Shown here in pieces: positions 7,267 through 15,258 of a stretch of DNA of 64,000 nucleotides (positions are counted from its first letter, which is position 1; the number at the start of each line of letters is the position of its first letter). The translations under genes and the position numbers were made by a program. This stretch comes from Actinobacteria bacterium OV320 (GTDB lineage Bacteria; Actinomycetota; Actinomycetes; Streptomycetales; Streptomycetaceae), in assembly GCA_001298545.1 (NCBI GenBank), contig LJCX01000027.1, positions 372,001-436,000 on the forward strand. The letters are read 5' to 3'. A model generated the notes under the pieces. That model saw only the letters and a list, made by a program, of their open reading frames with translations, searched no databases and was not told the origin of the DNA.

Positions 7267-8715
7267 TCAGCCGCCGAAGTGCACGGCGACCGTCTTGACC
7301 CGCGTGGAGAAGCGCAGGACTTCCTCTCCCTGCTCCTTGTAGGCCGTGCCCGAGTCGTGGAAGCCCCCGAAGGGCAGGTGGACGTCCCAGCCGGTGGTGG
7401 TGGAATTGACCGCGACCTGTCCGCACTCGGCCTCGTCGGCGAAGCGGTGGGCGCGGGCCAGGTCGCGGGTGAAGACGGCGGCGGCGAGGCCGAAGCCGGA
7501 GTCGTTGACCGCCTCGACGGCCGCGTCGAAGCCGTCGACCGCGCGCAGGACGAGGACCGGCCCGAAGACCTCCTCGCGCCAGATCGCCGTCCGCGGGGTG
7601 ACGTCCCCGAGCACGGTCGGCTGCACGTAGCAGCCGTGGGCTCGCTCGCCCCCGGTGTCCGCGTGGCCGCCGGTGAGGACGGTGGCGCCCTGCTCGACCG
7701 CACCGGCCAGGTGGGCGAGGACGCTGTCGCGCTGCCTGGGGCTGGACAGCGGGCACAGGGTGGTCGCCGGGTCGCTGCCCGGGCCGACCTTCAGCTCCTC
7801 GACCTCGGCGACCAGCAGCCGGGTGAACTCCTCGTACACCGGCCGCTCGACGACGACCCGGCTGGTGGCGGTGCAGCGCTGACCCGCCTGCCCGAACGAA
7901 GCCGCCACGACGGCCTTCGCGGCGGCGGGCAGATCGGCGTCCTTCAGCACCACCGAGGCATTCTTGCCGCCCAGCTCGCCCTGGAAACGCACATTGCGGT
8001 CGGCGAGACGGCGACGGATGCGGTTTCCGACGGCGTTGGAGCCGGTGAAGGTGATGCCGACGATCCGCGGGTCGTCGAGGAGAGCCTCCTCGATCTCGGC
8101 GGTCCGGCCGGTCACGACGTTCAGCACGCCCGCGGGCAGGCCGGCGTCGTGCAGGGCGCGGGCGAAGTGCAGGCCGGAGACCGGGGTCTCGGTGGCCGGC
8201 TTGAACACGGCCGCGTTGCCGGTCGCGAGCAGCGGGGCGAGCTTGCGCGCGGGCGTGATCAGCGGGTCGTTCCAGGGGCTGATCACCAGGATCACGCCGA
8301 TCGGCTCGCGCTGGGTGTGGGTGCGGTGGTTCGGCCGTACGTCGTGCAGGAGGGTGCCGTAGCCCTGGCGGGCGAGACCGGCGTAGTACTCCAGGAAGTC
8401 GGCGGACTTGAGGGTCTCGCCGGTCGCCTCGGTCAGGGTCTTGCCGTTCTCCGCCGTCACGTCGGCGGCGATCTCCTCGACCCGTTCGCGGATCAGCCGG
8501 GCCGCGTCGGTGAAGATCCTGGCCCGCTCGAAGGGGCTGGTGCGTTTCCAGAGCGCGAACCCGCGCTCGGCGTGGTCGAAGGCACGGGTGACGTCCTTGG
8601 CCGTGAGGGCCGGAACGCGGGCGACGGGGGTACGGACGTCGGCGGGGTCGAGGACGTCGATCCATTCGGCGCTCGCCACCCACTCCCCGCCCACGAGGGT
8701 TTCCAGGGTACGCAT
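7267..8715 (-). CDS. NAD(P)-dependent aldehyde dehydrogenase
   Basis: The 482-residue protein has the full ALDH fold: the coenzyme-binding SPWNDPLITP, the GSNAVG turn, general-base Glu247 in FQGELGGKN and catalytic Cys281 in GQAGQRCTA. Length is normal for succinate-semialdehyde, benzaldehyde or vanillin dehydrogenase types. The ATG at 8715 follows AAGGAAG. It is transcribed with lhgO and is divergent from the small ABM monooxygenase gene. The pair ALDH plus 2-hydroxyglutarate oxidase would suit conversion of a C4-C5 semialdehyde into central metabolism. The substrate is inferred only from context. Confidence 0.85.
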   Translation of the reverse strand: MRTLETLVGGEWVASAEWIDVLDPADVRTPVARVPALTAKDVTRAFDHAERGFALWKRTSPFERARIFTDAARLIRERVEEIAADVTAENGKTLTEATGETLKSADFLEYYAGLARQGYGTLLHDVRPNHRTHTQREPIGVILVISPWNDPLITPARKLAPLLATGNAAVFKPATETPVSGLHFARALHDAGLPAGVLNVVTGRTAEIEEALLDDPRIVGITFTGSNAVGNRIRRRLADRNVRFQGELGGKNASVVLKDADLPAAAKAVVAASFGQAGQRCTATSRVVVERPVYEEFTRLLVAEVEELKVGPGSDPATTLCPLSSPRQRDSVLAHLAGAVEQGATVLTGGHADTGGERAHGCYVQPTVLGDVTPRTAIWREEVFGPVLVLRAVDGFDAAVEAVNDSGFGLAAAVFTRDLARAHRFADEAECGQVAVNSTTTGWDVHLPFGGFHDSGTAYKEQGEEVLRFSTRVKTVAVHFGG

Positions 8716-8776
8716 CTCGGGTCACTTCCTTTGTCGGCCAGGGTGCGGACTGTGACAACACACCACGTCAGGGCGG

Positions 8777-8798
8777 TGCCGCCAGCTCTGTGGCAGCA
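8777..8798. promoter_or_regulatory. Candidate operator TGCCGCCA-N6-TGGCAGCA
   Basis: An inverted repeat with 7 of 8 matching positions lies in the 190-bp divergent region between the aldehyde dehydrogenase and the ABM protein. A TTGCGCC half-site occurs just beyond it at 8807-8813. Support is positional only. Confidence 0.3.
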
Positions 8799-8905
8799 GG
8801 CATTGATTGCGCCGCACGCGGGTGGTCGCAGGTCCGATCCATGCTGGAATCGGCAGGCCGGAGGCCTGACAGCGGTCTCCGCCGACCCACCGAGGAGAAC
8901 CGGAC

Positions 8906-9193
8906 ATGCCCTACGCCGTCGTCGCCCACTACCGCTGCGCCCCCGCCGACGAGAGCGCCGTGCGCGCCGCGCTCCTCCAGGTGCGCGAGCACACCCGTGC
9001 CGAGCCGGCGAACGACGGGTACGAGGTGCACGCGGTCGAGGGGCAGCCCGGCGGATTCCTGCTGTACGAGCGGTACGCCGACCGGGCCGGGTTCGAGGCG
9101 CACAAGGCGGCCGAGTATTTCCGGAAGCTGATCGTGGCCACCGTGTGGCCGCTGCTGACGGACCGGACGGTCACCTTCGCCGAGGCACTGTAG
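8906..9193 (+). CDS. Antibiotic biosynthesis monooxygenase (ABM) domain protein
   Basis: The 95-residue protein is a single ferredoxin-like ABM domain, the fold of YgiN and ActVA-Orf6 monooxygenases that oxidise quinols or polycyclic phenols without a cofactor. Conserved features are the first strand AVVAHYRC, the DGYEVHAVEG segment, FLLYERYADRAGFEAHKAAEYF and a C-terminal strand TVTFAEAL. The ATG at 8906 follows AGGAGAACCGG. It is the only plus-strand gene inside the catabolic block and is divergent from the aldehyde dehydrogenase, so it could handle hydroquinone or catechol-like side products. A strong hairpin follows its stop. Confidence 0.82.
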   Translation: MPYAVVAHYRCAPADESAVRAALLQVREHTRAEPANDGYEVHAVEGQPGGFLLYERYADRAGFEAHKAAEYFRKLIVATVWPLLTDRTVTFAEAL

Positions 9194-9228
9194 GGCGAGG
9201 CGCCGCGGGGCGAGGCCCTGTACGGCTC

Positions 9229-9260
9229 GGGCCGGGCAACTCCTTTGAGTCGCCCGGCCC
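9229..9260. terminator. Bidirectional terminator between convergent genes
   Basis: A 9-bp perfect stem, GGGCCGGGC/GCCCGGCCC, is extended inward by ACTC/GAGT after one mismatch, around a CTTT loop. It is followed on the plus strand by TTGT. It lies between the stop of the ABM gene (9193) and the stop of the MetE-like gene (9277), so it can serve both. Confidence 0.75.
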
Positions 9261-9276
9261 TTGTCCGCCGCCACTG

Positions 9277-10305
9277 TCAGAACTCGTTGCCCCACACGTA
9301 GCGGGCGACCGTCTCCACCAGCACGAGCTTCCTGCGCTGCTCCTCCGTGGTCAGCAGCGGCCGGCTCGCCACGTCGGCGAAGCCCCGGGACGGCGACACC
9401 GCCGCGTCCTCGAGGTCCTTGACCTCACCGGCGGCGTCGATGCGGGCCATCACCGTGTCGATGTCCTCGAGCGCGGGCACGGTCGCGTCGACCACGCCCA
9501 GGCAGACGTCCCGGTCCTCCGGCAGCGCCCGGACGAGGTCCAGCTCGGCGTCGGTGCCCTGGTCGAAGGGCAGGATCCAGCGGTCGGCCGGTACGGCGCC
9601 GTACAGCCGCTCAGCGCGCGCCCGGTCCACGGCCCCGGGGGCTGCGAAGCCGGGGGCGACCCCGATCCGTACGCCCTCGGGACGCGTCTCCAGGCGTACG
9701 GCGAGGGCCTCGACGGCGAGGGCGTCCTCGAAGGACAGCGCGCCAGGGTCGGCCGGGTCCGTCGCCAACTGGCCCAGCAGGAGCGGGTTGTTGAGCTGGA
9801 TCAGGCGTACGCCCTTCGCCACCAGCAGTTCGATCTCGGCCTGGATGATCTCCGCGAGGGCCTCGCCCAGTTCGCGTGCGGAGGACACCCCGAGGCCGGG
9901 ACGGTAGGTGGTCGCCGCGAGGTAGGCCGGGGAGGGCAGCGACACCTTCGGCGCGATCACCGTCAGCGCGGTGAGCCGGTCGGCCGCGTCGGCGAGCAGC
10001 GGGCCGGTCGCCTTGGGCAGGGACTCGGCGACCCAGCCGGCCAGTCCGTCCGCACCGACCTCGTCGGTACGGCGGAAACCGGTCACGGCGTCGAGGACGG
10101 CGCCGCGGAAGTCCTCGCGGGGGAAGTCGCCGTCGGTGACGACGGTGGAGCGGAGCCGGCGCTGGAAGACGACCGCTTCCTCGACCGCCCCGCGTTCGGC
10201 GGCCGCCCGCGCCTGCGGGTCACCGGCCGCGCGGGCGGCGACCAGCGCGGCGGGACGGACCAGGCTGCCGTGGTGGTCGATGCGGTAGTTGAACGTGTCC
10301 GCCAT
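9277..10305 (-). CDS. MetE-like (cobalamin-independent methionine synthase C-terminal fold) protein lacking zinc ligands
   Basis: The 342-residue protein resembles the C-terminal TIM barrel of MetE: an N-terminal RIDHHGSLVRP, VTDGDFPREDF, a VSLPSPAYLA strand and ELLVAKGVRLIQLNNPL. Canonical MetE binds zinc through a His-x-Cys pair, a Glu and a Cys. Here the corresponding strands read VRIGVAPGF and DAAVSPSRGF, and the whole protein has one cysteine (in DVCLGVV). Methionine synthesis is therefore unlikely. Related stand-alone barrels include epoxyalkane:CoM transferases and uncharacterised members in catabolic operons. It is the last gene of the seven-gene operon, 3 bp after the GlcG-like gene. 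Its actual reaction is unknown. Confidence 0.75.
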   Translation of the reverse strand: MADTFNYRIDHHGSLVRPAALVAARAAGDPQARAAAERGAVEEAVVFQRRLRSTVVTDGDFPREDFRGAVLDAVTGFRRTDEVGADGLAGWVAESLPKATGPLLADAADRLTALTVIAPKVSLPSPAYLAATTYRPGLGVSSARELGEALAEIIQAEIELLVAKGVRLIQLNNPLLLGQLATDPADPGALSFEDALAVEALAVRLETRPEGVRIGVAPGFAAPGAVDRARAERLYGAVPADRWILPFDQGTDAELDLVRALPEDRDVCLGVVDATVPALEDIDTVMARIDAAGEVKDLEDAAVSPSRGFADVASRPLLTTEEQRRKLVLVETVARYVWGNEF

Positions 10306-10308
10306 GGG

Positions 10309-10785
10309 TCACGCGTCCTTTCCGGGCCCGGCCGGGCCGCCCGCGACGCCCCAGGCGGCGAACTCCAGCTCGTAGCCGAGGGAGGCGAGCACCTCGTCGG
10401 CGATGGTCTGGTCCTCGTCCGCGGTGCCGCCGGCGATGCCGAGGCCGCCGATGATCTCGCCGTCCTTCTTGATGGTGACGCTGCCCTCGGCGGCCATGAT
10501 CGGCATGGCCGCGCCCGGCAGTTGGGAGAGCTGGGCGAAGAAGACGGGCTGGCTCTCCTGCCACTTCTTCAGCATCGTGCCGGGCCGCTGCATGACGGCC
10601 GCGGTGTACGCCTTGGCGCGGGCGATGTCCGGGGTGAGGGGGCGGGCCCCGTCCGGGCGGCGGATGGCGATGGGGAAGCCGCCGGCGTCCACGACGGCGA
10701 CGCTCACCGCCTTGCCCACGGCCCGGGCCCGCTGCGTGGCGGCCTCGATGATCTCCTCGGCGGCGGCCAGGGTCAGGCTGCTCAT
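10309..10785 (-). CDS. GlcG/HbpS-family heme-binding-like protein
   Basis: The 158-residue protein matches the GlcG/HbpS (DUF336) family: a helical start LAAAEEIIEAATQRA, then VSVAVVDAGGFPIAIRRPDGA, a KAYTAAVM helix and the Gly-rich IGGLGIAGGTADEDQ near the end. Members occur in glycolate and aromatic catabolic operons and, in Streptomyces, as the extracellular heme-binding redox sensor HbpS. No signal peptide is visible here, so this one is probably cytoplasmic. It overlaps the upstream alpha/beta hydrolase by 4 bp and ends 3 bp before the MetE-like gene, which implies translational coupling. Its specific role is unknown. Confidence 0.82.
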   Translation of the reverse strand: MSSLTLAAAEEIIEAATQRARAVGKAVSVAVVDAGGFPIAIRRPDGARPLTPDIARAKAYTAAVMQRPGTMLKKWQESQPVFFAQLSQLPGAAMPIMAAEGSVTIKKDGEIIGGLGIAGGTADEDQTIADEVLASLGYELEFAAWGVAGGPAGPGKDA

Positions 10786-11567
10786 ACGGCTTCCTTCGGT
10801 GCGGTGAGGGTGCGGCGCAGACGGGCCACGGCCTCGTTGTAGGCCTGGGGCGTCTCCCAGTACATGGAGTGCGGGGCGCCCGGGACGATCTCCAGGTGCG
10901 ATCCGGCGAGCAGTTCGTGGGCGCGGGTCACGGTCTTGACGCTCAGCACGGCGTCCTTCTCGCCCGCGAGGAAGGCGACCTTGACGCCCGAGGCCTCGAT
11001 CTCCTCCAGGGAGGGGCCGTTGGTGTCGAGGTTGCGCAGGTCCTGCATCCTGGCGACGTTGAAGGTGCCCATCTGCTGGAACAGGAAGGTGAGATCGGCG
11101 CGGTCCCGCTGGAAGGGCTTGGTCAACAGCCTGTCGATGACCGGGAGTTTGACCGCCTCGGCGCGGTCTGCGGCGGCCAGCTCCTTGAGCTCCGGGTGGC
11201 TGATGCCGCCGAGGGAGTGGCCGAGGACGACGCAGGAGACGCGTTCGGGGCGCAGCAGGCCGGCGCGCAGGGCGGCGACGGAGCCGATGGACTGGCCGAC
11301 CAGCATGACGTCGGTCAGGTCCTCCTGGTCGAGGACGGCGACGACGTCACCGGGGAAGTCCTGGCCGTCGAACTCCGCCATGGACGAGTCGGATTTACCG
11401 AAACCGCGCAGATCGACGGTGACCACGGTGAACTCGTCGCGCAGCGCGGCGACCTGCTGCCACCAGGCGGCGTGGTGGCCGCCGCTGCCGTGCACGAACA
11501 GGATCGCCGGACCGCTGCCGTGGCGCTCGTAGTAGAGGGAGGTGCCGTCGGAGTCGGCGAGGGGCAT
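10782..11567 (-). CDS. Alpha/beta hydrolase, candidate meta-cleavage product hydrolase
   Basis: The 261-residue protein has the classical fold with oxyanion segment FVHGSGGHHAAWW, nucleophile elbow GQSIGS (Ser near residue 93), an acidic residue in GEKDAVLS and the terminal His in GAPHSMYWETP. Family members include 2-hydroxymuconic semialdehyde hydrolases, 3-oxoadipate enol-lactonases and esterases. Operon position beside an extradiol dioxygenase and a FAH-family enzyme makes C-C bond hydrolysis of a ring-fission product the leading idea. An enol-lactonase role is the alternative. The ATG at 11567 has GAGGAG upstream, 26 bp after the small VOC gene. Confidence 0.82.
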   Translation of the reverse strand: MPLADSDGTSLYYERHGSGPAILFVHGSGGHHAAWWQQVAALRDEFTVVTVDLRGFGKSDSSMAEFDGQDFPGDVVAVLDQEDLTDVMLVGQSIGSVAALRAGLLRPERVSCVVLGHSLGGISHPELKELAAADRAEAVKLPVIDRLLTKPFQRDRADLTFLFQQMGTFNVARMQDLRNLDTNGPSLEEIEASGVKVAFLAGEKDAVLSVKTVTRAHELLAGSHLEIVPGAPHSMYWETPQAYNEAVARLRRTLTAPKEAV

Positions 11568-11593
11568 GGGATGTCACTCCTCAGCGGGGGCGC

Positions 11594-11965
11594 TCAGTCG
11601 CGGCGCTTGGCGTGGTGGACGATCTCGATCATGGTGTGGTCGGGGTCGTGGATGTAGCAGAACTTCGACTGGTTCTCGGGGCGTTCGATGGTCCGGGTGT
11701 GCCGGATGCCCAGCTCGTCGAGGTGGGCGAGGAAGTCGTCCCAGTCGTCGACCTCGACGGCGAAGTGATAGGGCGCCATGCGCTCCATCTCCTCGACGGG
11801 GGTGAAGTGGAGGTCGAAGTTGCCGCGGGTCATGAGGACGACCCGGGTGTTGGACTTGGGCATGATCCGCTTCATGCCGAAGACCTTCGTGTACCACTCG
11901 GCGGTGCGGTCGGAGTCGGTGGTGGGGAAGTTGACGTGGTGGATGTAGCGGGGTTCCGCGCTCAT
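11594..11965 (-). CDS. Small VOC (glyoxalase/bleomycin-resistance) family protein
   Basis: The 123-residue protein is one vicinal-oxygen-chelate module pair: YIHHVNFPTTDSDRTAEWY at the start with a metal-ligand His, YHFAVEVDDWDDFLAHL in the middle, and DPDHTMIEIVHH near the end with the metal-ligand Glu. It is too short to be a two-domain extradiol dioxygenase unless it dimerises as one-domain enzymes do; isomerase or lyase activity is also possible. Its ATG overlaps the FAH gene stop by 4 bp, so the two are translationally coupled. Confidence 0.82.
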   Translation of the reverse strand: MSAEPRYIHHVNFPTTDSDRTAEWYTKVFGMKRIMPKSNTRVVLMTRGNFDLHFTPVEEMERMAPYHFAVEVDDWDDFLAHLDELGIRHTRTIERPENQSKFCYIHDPDHTMIEIVHHAKRRD

Positions 11966-12768
11966 GTCTGATGGTTCCCTTCGAGGTGAACGGGGTTGGA
12001 CAGCACACCGATGCCGCTGATCTCGACCTCCACGGTGTCCCCGGGCTCGATCCCGCAGGTCGACTCGGCGCCCATCCACAGCACGTCCCCGGGCCGCATG
12101 GTGATGTGCCGGGTGATCTCGACGATGAAGTCGAAGGGGTCGAAGACCATGTCGCCGGTGGGGAACGAGGCCCGCTCCTCGCCGTCGACCCGCAGGGTGG
12201 TCGTCTGTGCCAGGGCGTCGACGTCGGTCTCGATCCACGGCCCCATCGGCTTGAAGGTGTCGCTGTTCTTGCTGCGCCAGAAGGTGCGGTCCTGCTGCTG
12301 CCAGGTGCGGGCGCTGACGTCGTTGCCGATGGTCCAGCCGAAGACCGCCGTGCGGGCCTCCTCGTAGGAGGCGTGCCGAATCGTGCGGCCGATGACGGCG
12401 ACGAGTTCGGGCTCGGCCTCGAACCGTCCCTCGACCTCCGCGGGCTTCACGATCGGTGAACGGTGCCCGGTGAGCGCGTTGTTGGCGCGGTAGCCGACTT
12501 CCGGACGGTCGGGCAGGACGGCGGCCGGATTGCCGAGCCGGGCCGCGTGCTCGATGTGCCGGGGGTAGTTCAGGCCGACCGCGTAGAACACGGGCGGGAC
12601 GACGGGCGGCAACCAGTCGGCCGTGTCGCGCGGGACGGTCCCGACGACTTCGGGATCCGGCCGGCCGGCGTCGCCTGCCAGGGGGGAGCCGGACAGCAGC
12701 TCGACGTCCGTCTCCCCCACCCGGCCCCACCGCGCCCGTCCGTCGACCGAGAGTCGCGCGTACCTCAT
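11962..12768 (-). CDS. Fumarylacetoacetate hydrolase (FAH) family hydratase/hydrolase
   Basis: The 268-residue protein shows the FAH C-terminal catalytic fold: GLNYPRHIEHA, the metal-binding FEAEPELVAVIG, FGWTIGNDVSAR with the conserved Asp, and the later GDVLWMG and IEPGDTVEVEISGIG. FAH-family enzymes in meta pathways act as 2-oxopent-4-enoate hydratases, 4-oxalocrotonate decarboxylases or acylpyruvate hydrolases. With an aldehyde dehydrogenase directly upstream (4-bp overlap), either the dehydrogenase or the hydrolase branch of a meta-cleavage pathway fits. The start at 12768 is inside the upstream stop and has no alternative nearby. Confidence 0.83.
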   Translation of the reverse strand: MRYARLSVDGRARWGRVGETDVELLSGSPLAGDAGRPDPEVVGTVPRDTADWLPPVVPPVFYAVGLNYPRHIEHAARLGNPAAVLPDRPEVGYRANNALTGHRSPIVKPAEVEGRFEAEPELVAVIGRTIRHASYEEARTAVFGWTIGNDVSARTWQQQDRTFWRSKNSDTFKPMGPWIETDVDALAQTTTLRVDGEERASFPTGDMVFDPFDFIVEITRHITMRPGDVLWMGAESTCGIEPGDTVEVEISGIGVLSNPVHLEGNHQT

Positions 12769-14213
12769 GGCGCCAGCTGGTGGGAGACGCGCTTGGTGAC
12801 CAGGTAGGCGTCCAGTGCCTCGGGCCCGCCCTCCCGGCCGTATCCGCTGTCCTTGACGCCGCCGGAGGGCGCCTCGTGGACGGAGCCGCCGCAGTGGTTG
12901 AGGGAGAGGATCCCGGCCTCCAGCTCGGCGGACAGCTTCTCCGCGGTCGCGGCGGAGTCGGTGAAGCCGTAGGCGGCGAGGCCGTACGGCAGCGCGTTCG
13001 CGACGGCGAGGGCCTCGTCGAGGTCGCTGAACGGCACGATCGGCGCGATCGGCCCGAACGGCTCCTCGTGCAGCAGTTCCGCGTCCTCGGGTACGTCGGT
13101 CAGGACGGTCGGCGCGAAGAAGTACCCGGGCCGGTCGGGCCGCTCGCCGCCGGTGAGGACCTTGGCGCCGTGCGCGACGGCGTCGGCGGTGAGCCGCTCC
13201 ACGGACTTCAGCCGGCGTTCGTTGGCCAGCGGGCCCATGGTGGTGCCGGGCTCGAGACCGTCACCGACGACCACCGCCTCGGCGGCCTTCACGAACTCGG
13301 CGGTGAACTCCGCCACGAGGCTCTCGTGGACGAGGAAGCGGCTCGGCGAGGTGCAGACCTGGCCGGCGTTGACGAACTTCGCCCGGGCGGCCTTGCGGGC
13401 GGCCCGCACCGGGTCGGCGTCCGCGCAGACGATCACCGGGGCATGGCCGCCGAGTTCCATCAGCGACGGCTTCATGACCTGGCCGGCCTGCGCGGCCAGC
13501 AGCTTTCCGACCGGCACCGAGCCGGTGAAGGCGACGAGGCGGACCAGGGGGGAGGCGATCAGGTGGGCGGAGACCTCGGCGGGCTCACCGAAGACGAGGT
13601 TCAGCACGCCGGCCGGGAGCCCCGCGTCGGTGAAGCAGCGCACCAGTTCCATGGCGGTCGCCGGGGTCTCCTCGGAGGCCTTGATGACGATCGAGCAGCC
13701 GGCGGCGAGCGCGGCGGAGATCTTGCGCATCGGGCCGCCCGCCGGGAAGTTCCACGGCACGAAGGCGGCGACCGGGCCGATCGGCTCACGGCGGACGGTC
13801 AGTACCGTGCCGGGCTCGGCCGGGATGATCCGGCCGTAGGCGCGGCGGGCGTCGTCGGCGTGCCAGCGCAGGGTGCCGGCCACCCGGCGGGCCTCGCCGG
13901 TCGCCTCCGCGAGCGGCTTGCCCTGCTCCAGGGTCATGATCCGACCGACCTCGGCGGCGCGCTCGGTGAGCAGGCCGGCTGCGGCGTGCAGGATGTCGGT
14001 GCGCTCGGCCACGGGCGTCGCGCGCCACACCTTGAAGCCGGCCGCGGCGGCTTCGAGCGCGCGGTCCAGGTCGGCGGGGTCGGCCAGGGGTACGTCCCCG
14101 ATCACCTCCTCGGTGGCCGGGTTCACGATCGGGGCGGTACGTCCGGTGCCGCCCTGGCACCACTCGCCCGCGATGTGGAGGCGGACGGCGGGGTAGCCGT
14201 GGTCGGTGGTCAT
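12765..14213 (-). CDS. NAD(P)-dependent aldehyde dehydrogenase, candidate muconic-semialdehyde dehydrogenase
   Basis: The 482-residue ALDH has VPWNFPAGGPMRK for coenzyme binding, the GSVPVG turn, general-base Glu253 in LMELGGHAP and catalytic Cys287 in NAGQVCTSPS. It is a different subfamily from the ALDH at 7267, closer in motif style to succinate-semialdehyde/GabD-type enzymes. Placed directly after the extradiol dioxygenase gene (46 bp gap), it most simply oxidises the aldehyde of the ring-fission product. Succinate or glutarate semialdehyde are alternatives. It overlaps the FAH gene by 4 bp. Confidence 0.85.
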   Translation of the reverse strand: MTTDHGYPAVRLHIAGEWCQGGTGRTAPIVNPATEEVIGDVPLADPADLDRALEAAAAGFKVWRATPVAERTDILHAAAGLLTERAAEVGRIMTLEQGKPLAEATGEARRVAGTLRWHADDARRAYGRIIPAEPGTVLTVRREPIGPVAAFVPWNFPAGGPMRKISAALAAGCSIVIKASEETPATAMELVRCFTDAGLPAGVLNLVFGEPAEVSAHLIASPLVRLVAFTGSVPVGKLLAAQAGQVMKPSLMELGGHAPVIVCADADPVRAARKAARAKFVNAGQVCTSPSRFLVHESLVAEFTAEFVKAAEAVVVGDGLEPGTTMGPLANERRLKSVERLTADAVAHGAKVLTGGERPDRPGYFFAPTVLTDVPEDAELLHEEPFGPIAPIVPFSDLDEALAVANALPYGLAAYGFTDSAATAEKLSAELEAGILSLNHCGGSVHEAPSGGVKDSGYGREGGPEALDAYLVTKRVSHQLAP

Positions 14214-14259
14214 GGGTGGGTGCCCTCTCAGGCTGGAGAGTCGATGAGGCTGAAGCGGC

Positions 14260-15180
14260 TCAGGAGGCGGTGGTGGCGTCCTGGTCGCGGTTCGTGCGCA
14301 GCGCCCAGATGTGATGCGGCGGGGTGGTCTCGTGGACGCGGGTCTCGTAGGTGTCGTCGACGCGGTCCATGTCGGCGGCGTACTCGACGCGGCCCCCGCA
14401 CGGAGCGTGCAGGAAGCGGAAGACGTTCGAGCCGACGGTGTGGCGGCCGAGCCGGCGGGCCTCCCGCCAGCCCTTCTCGATCATGTGGTTGCCGCCTTCG
14501 ACGACGTCGTCGAAGCCGGGCACCTCGTAGGCGATGTGGTTGACGCCGGTCCGGTCCGGGCGGTGGCACAGCAGCATGGTGTGCTGGTCGTCGTCGCCCG
14601 GGGCCTGCATGAAGACGCCCATCGGCTCCACGATGTCGGTCGGCCGGAAGCCGAGGACGTCGGTGTAGAAGGCGACGGCCTCGTCCTTGCCCGCCTTGGC
14701 GATGTTCAGCGCCACATGGCACATGCGCACCGGGTACGCGCGCGTGAGCGGCTCCAGGGCGGTGTTCCAACGGTGGACGCCGCCTGTCGCGTTGGCGGGA
14801 CGGGCGGCGACGGTGACCGGCCTCGGCCGGGCGAGGGTGAGGCCCACACCGAAGCCGCTGAGGTCGACGGTGTGGAAGACGCCGTCGGCGCTCTCGCGCA
14901 CCGCGCGCCGGCGGCCGGCGGCCGCGGCCAGGCGGGTGAGCTCCTCCCGGGTGTCGACGCCCCAGACGACCTCGCGCAGGGTGGGTCCGTCCTCCACCGG
15001 TGGGGGCAGCAGCGGGCTCGGGGCGGTGTCGAGGTGAAGGGTCTGCCCGGTGCGGGTCTCGAACACGGCGTGTTCTTCGGTCCGCTCCACGAGGAACAGG
15101 CCGAAGTCCTCGAAGAACCGGACGCATGCGTCGAGGTCGTCGATGCCGTAGGTGACCGATTCGATTCTCTGGATTCCCAT
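14260..15180 (-). CDS. Type I (VOC) extradiol ring-cleavage dioxygenase
   Basis: The 306-residue protein contains two VOC domains. Domain 1 starts IQRIESVTYGIDD. Domain 2 carries the 2-His-1-carboxylate iron site: MCHVALNI, GVNHIAYEV and GGRVEYAADMD. This is the layout of catechol 2,3-dioxygenase and biphenyl-diol dioxygenase, so the metal site looks intact and active. The substrate is not identifiable. It is the first gene of the seven-gene operon, with GAGGAATCC before its ATG at 15180, and lies directly downstream of the lysR gene. The 109-bp gap between them contains an inverted repeat likely to be the operator. Confidence 0.83.
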   Translation of the reverse strand: MGIQRIESVTYGIDDLDACVRFFEDFGLFLVERTEEHAVFETRTGQTLHLDTAPSPLLPPPVEDGPTLREVVWGVDTREELTRLAAAAGRRRAVRESADGVFHTVDLSGFGVGLTLARPRPVTVAARPANATGGVHRWNTALEPLTRAYPVRMCHVALNIAKAGKDEAVAFYTDVLGFRPTDIVEPMGVFMQAPGDDDQHTMLLCHRPDRTGVNHIAYEVPGFDDVVEGGNHMIEKGWREARRLGRHTVGSNVFRFLHAPCGGRVEYAADMDRVDDTYETRVHETTPPHHIWALRTNRDQDATTAS

Positions 15181-15258
15181 GGATTCCTCGTTTCCGGGTC
15201 GCCTGGTGAGCGTAGGTTTGGGGTGGCGGGGGCCTCAATGGCCCCGGCTCCACCAAAT

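Noticed and set aside
7063..10842. A 1259-codon open frame on the plus strand
   Set aside because: It runs antisense to the ALDH, MetE-like and GlcG genes and through the ABM gene in another frame; no motif is recognisable.
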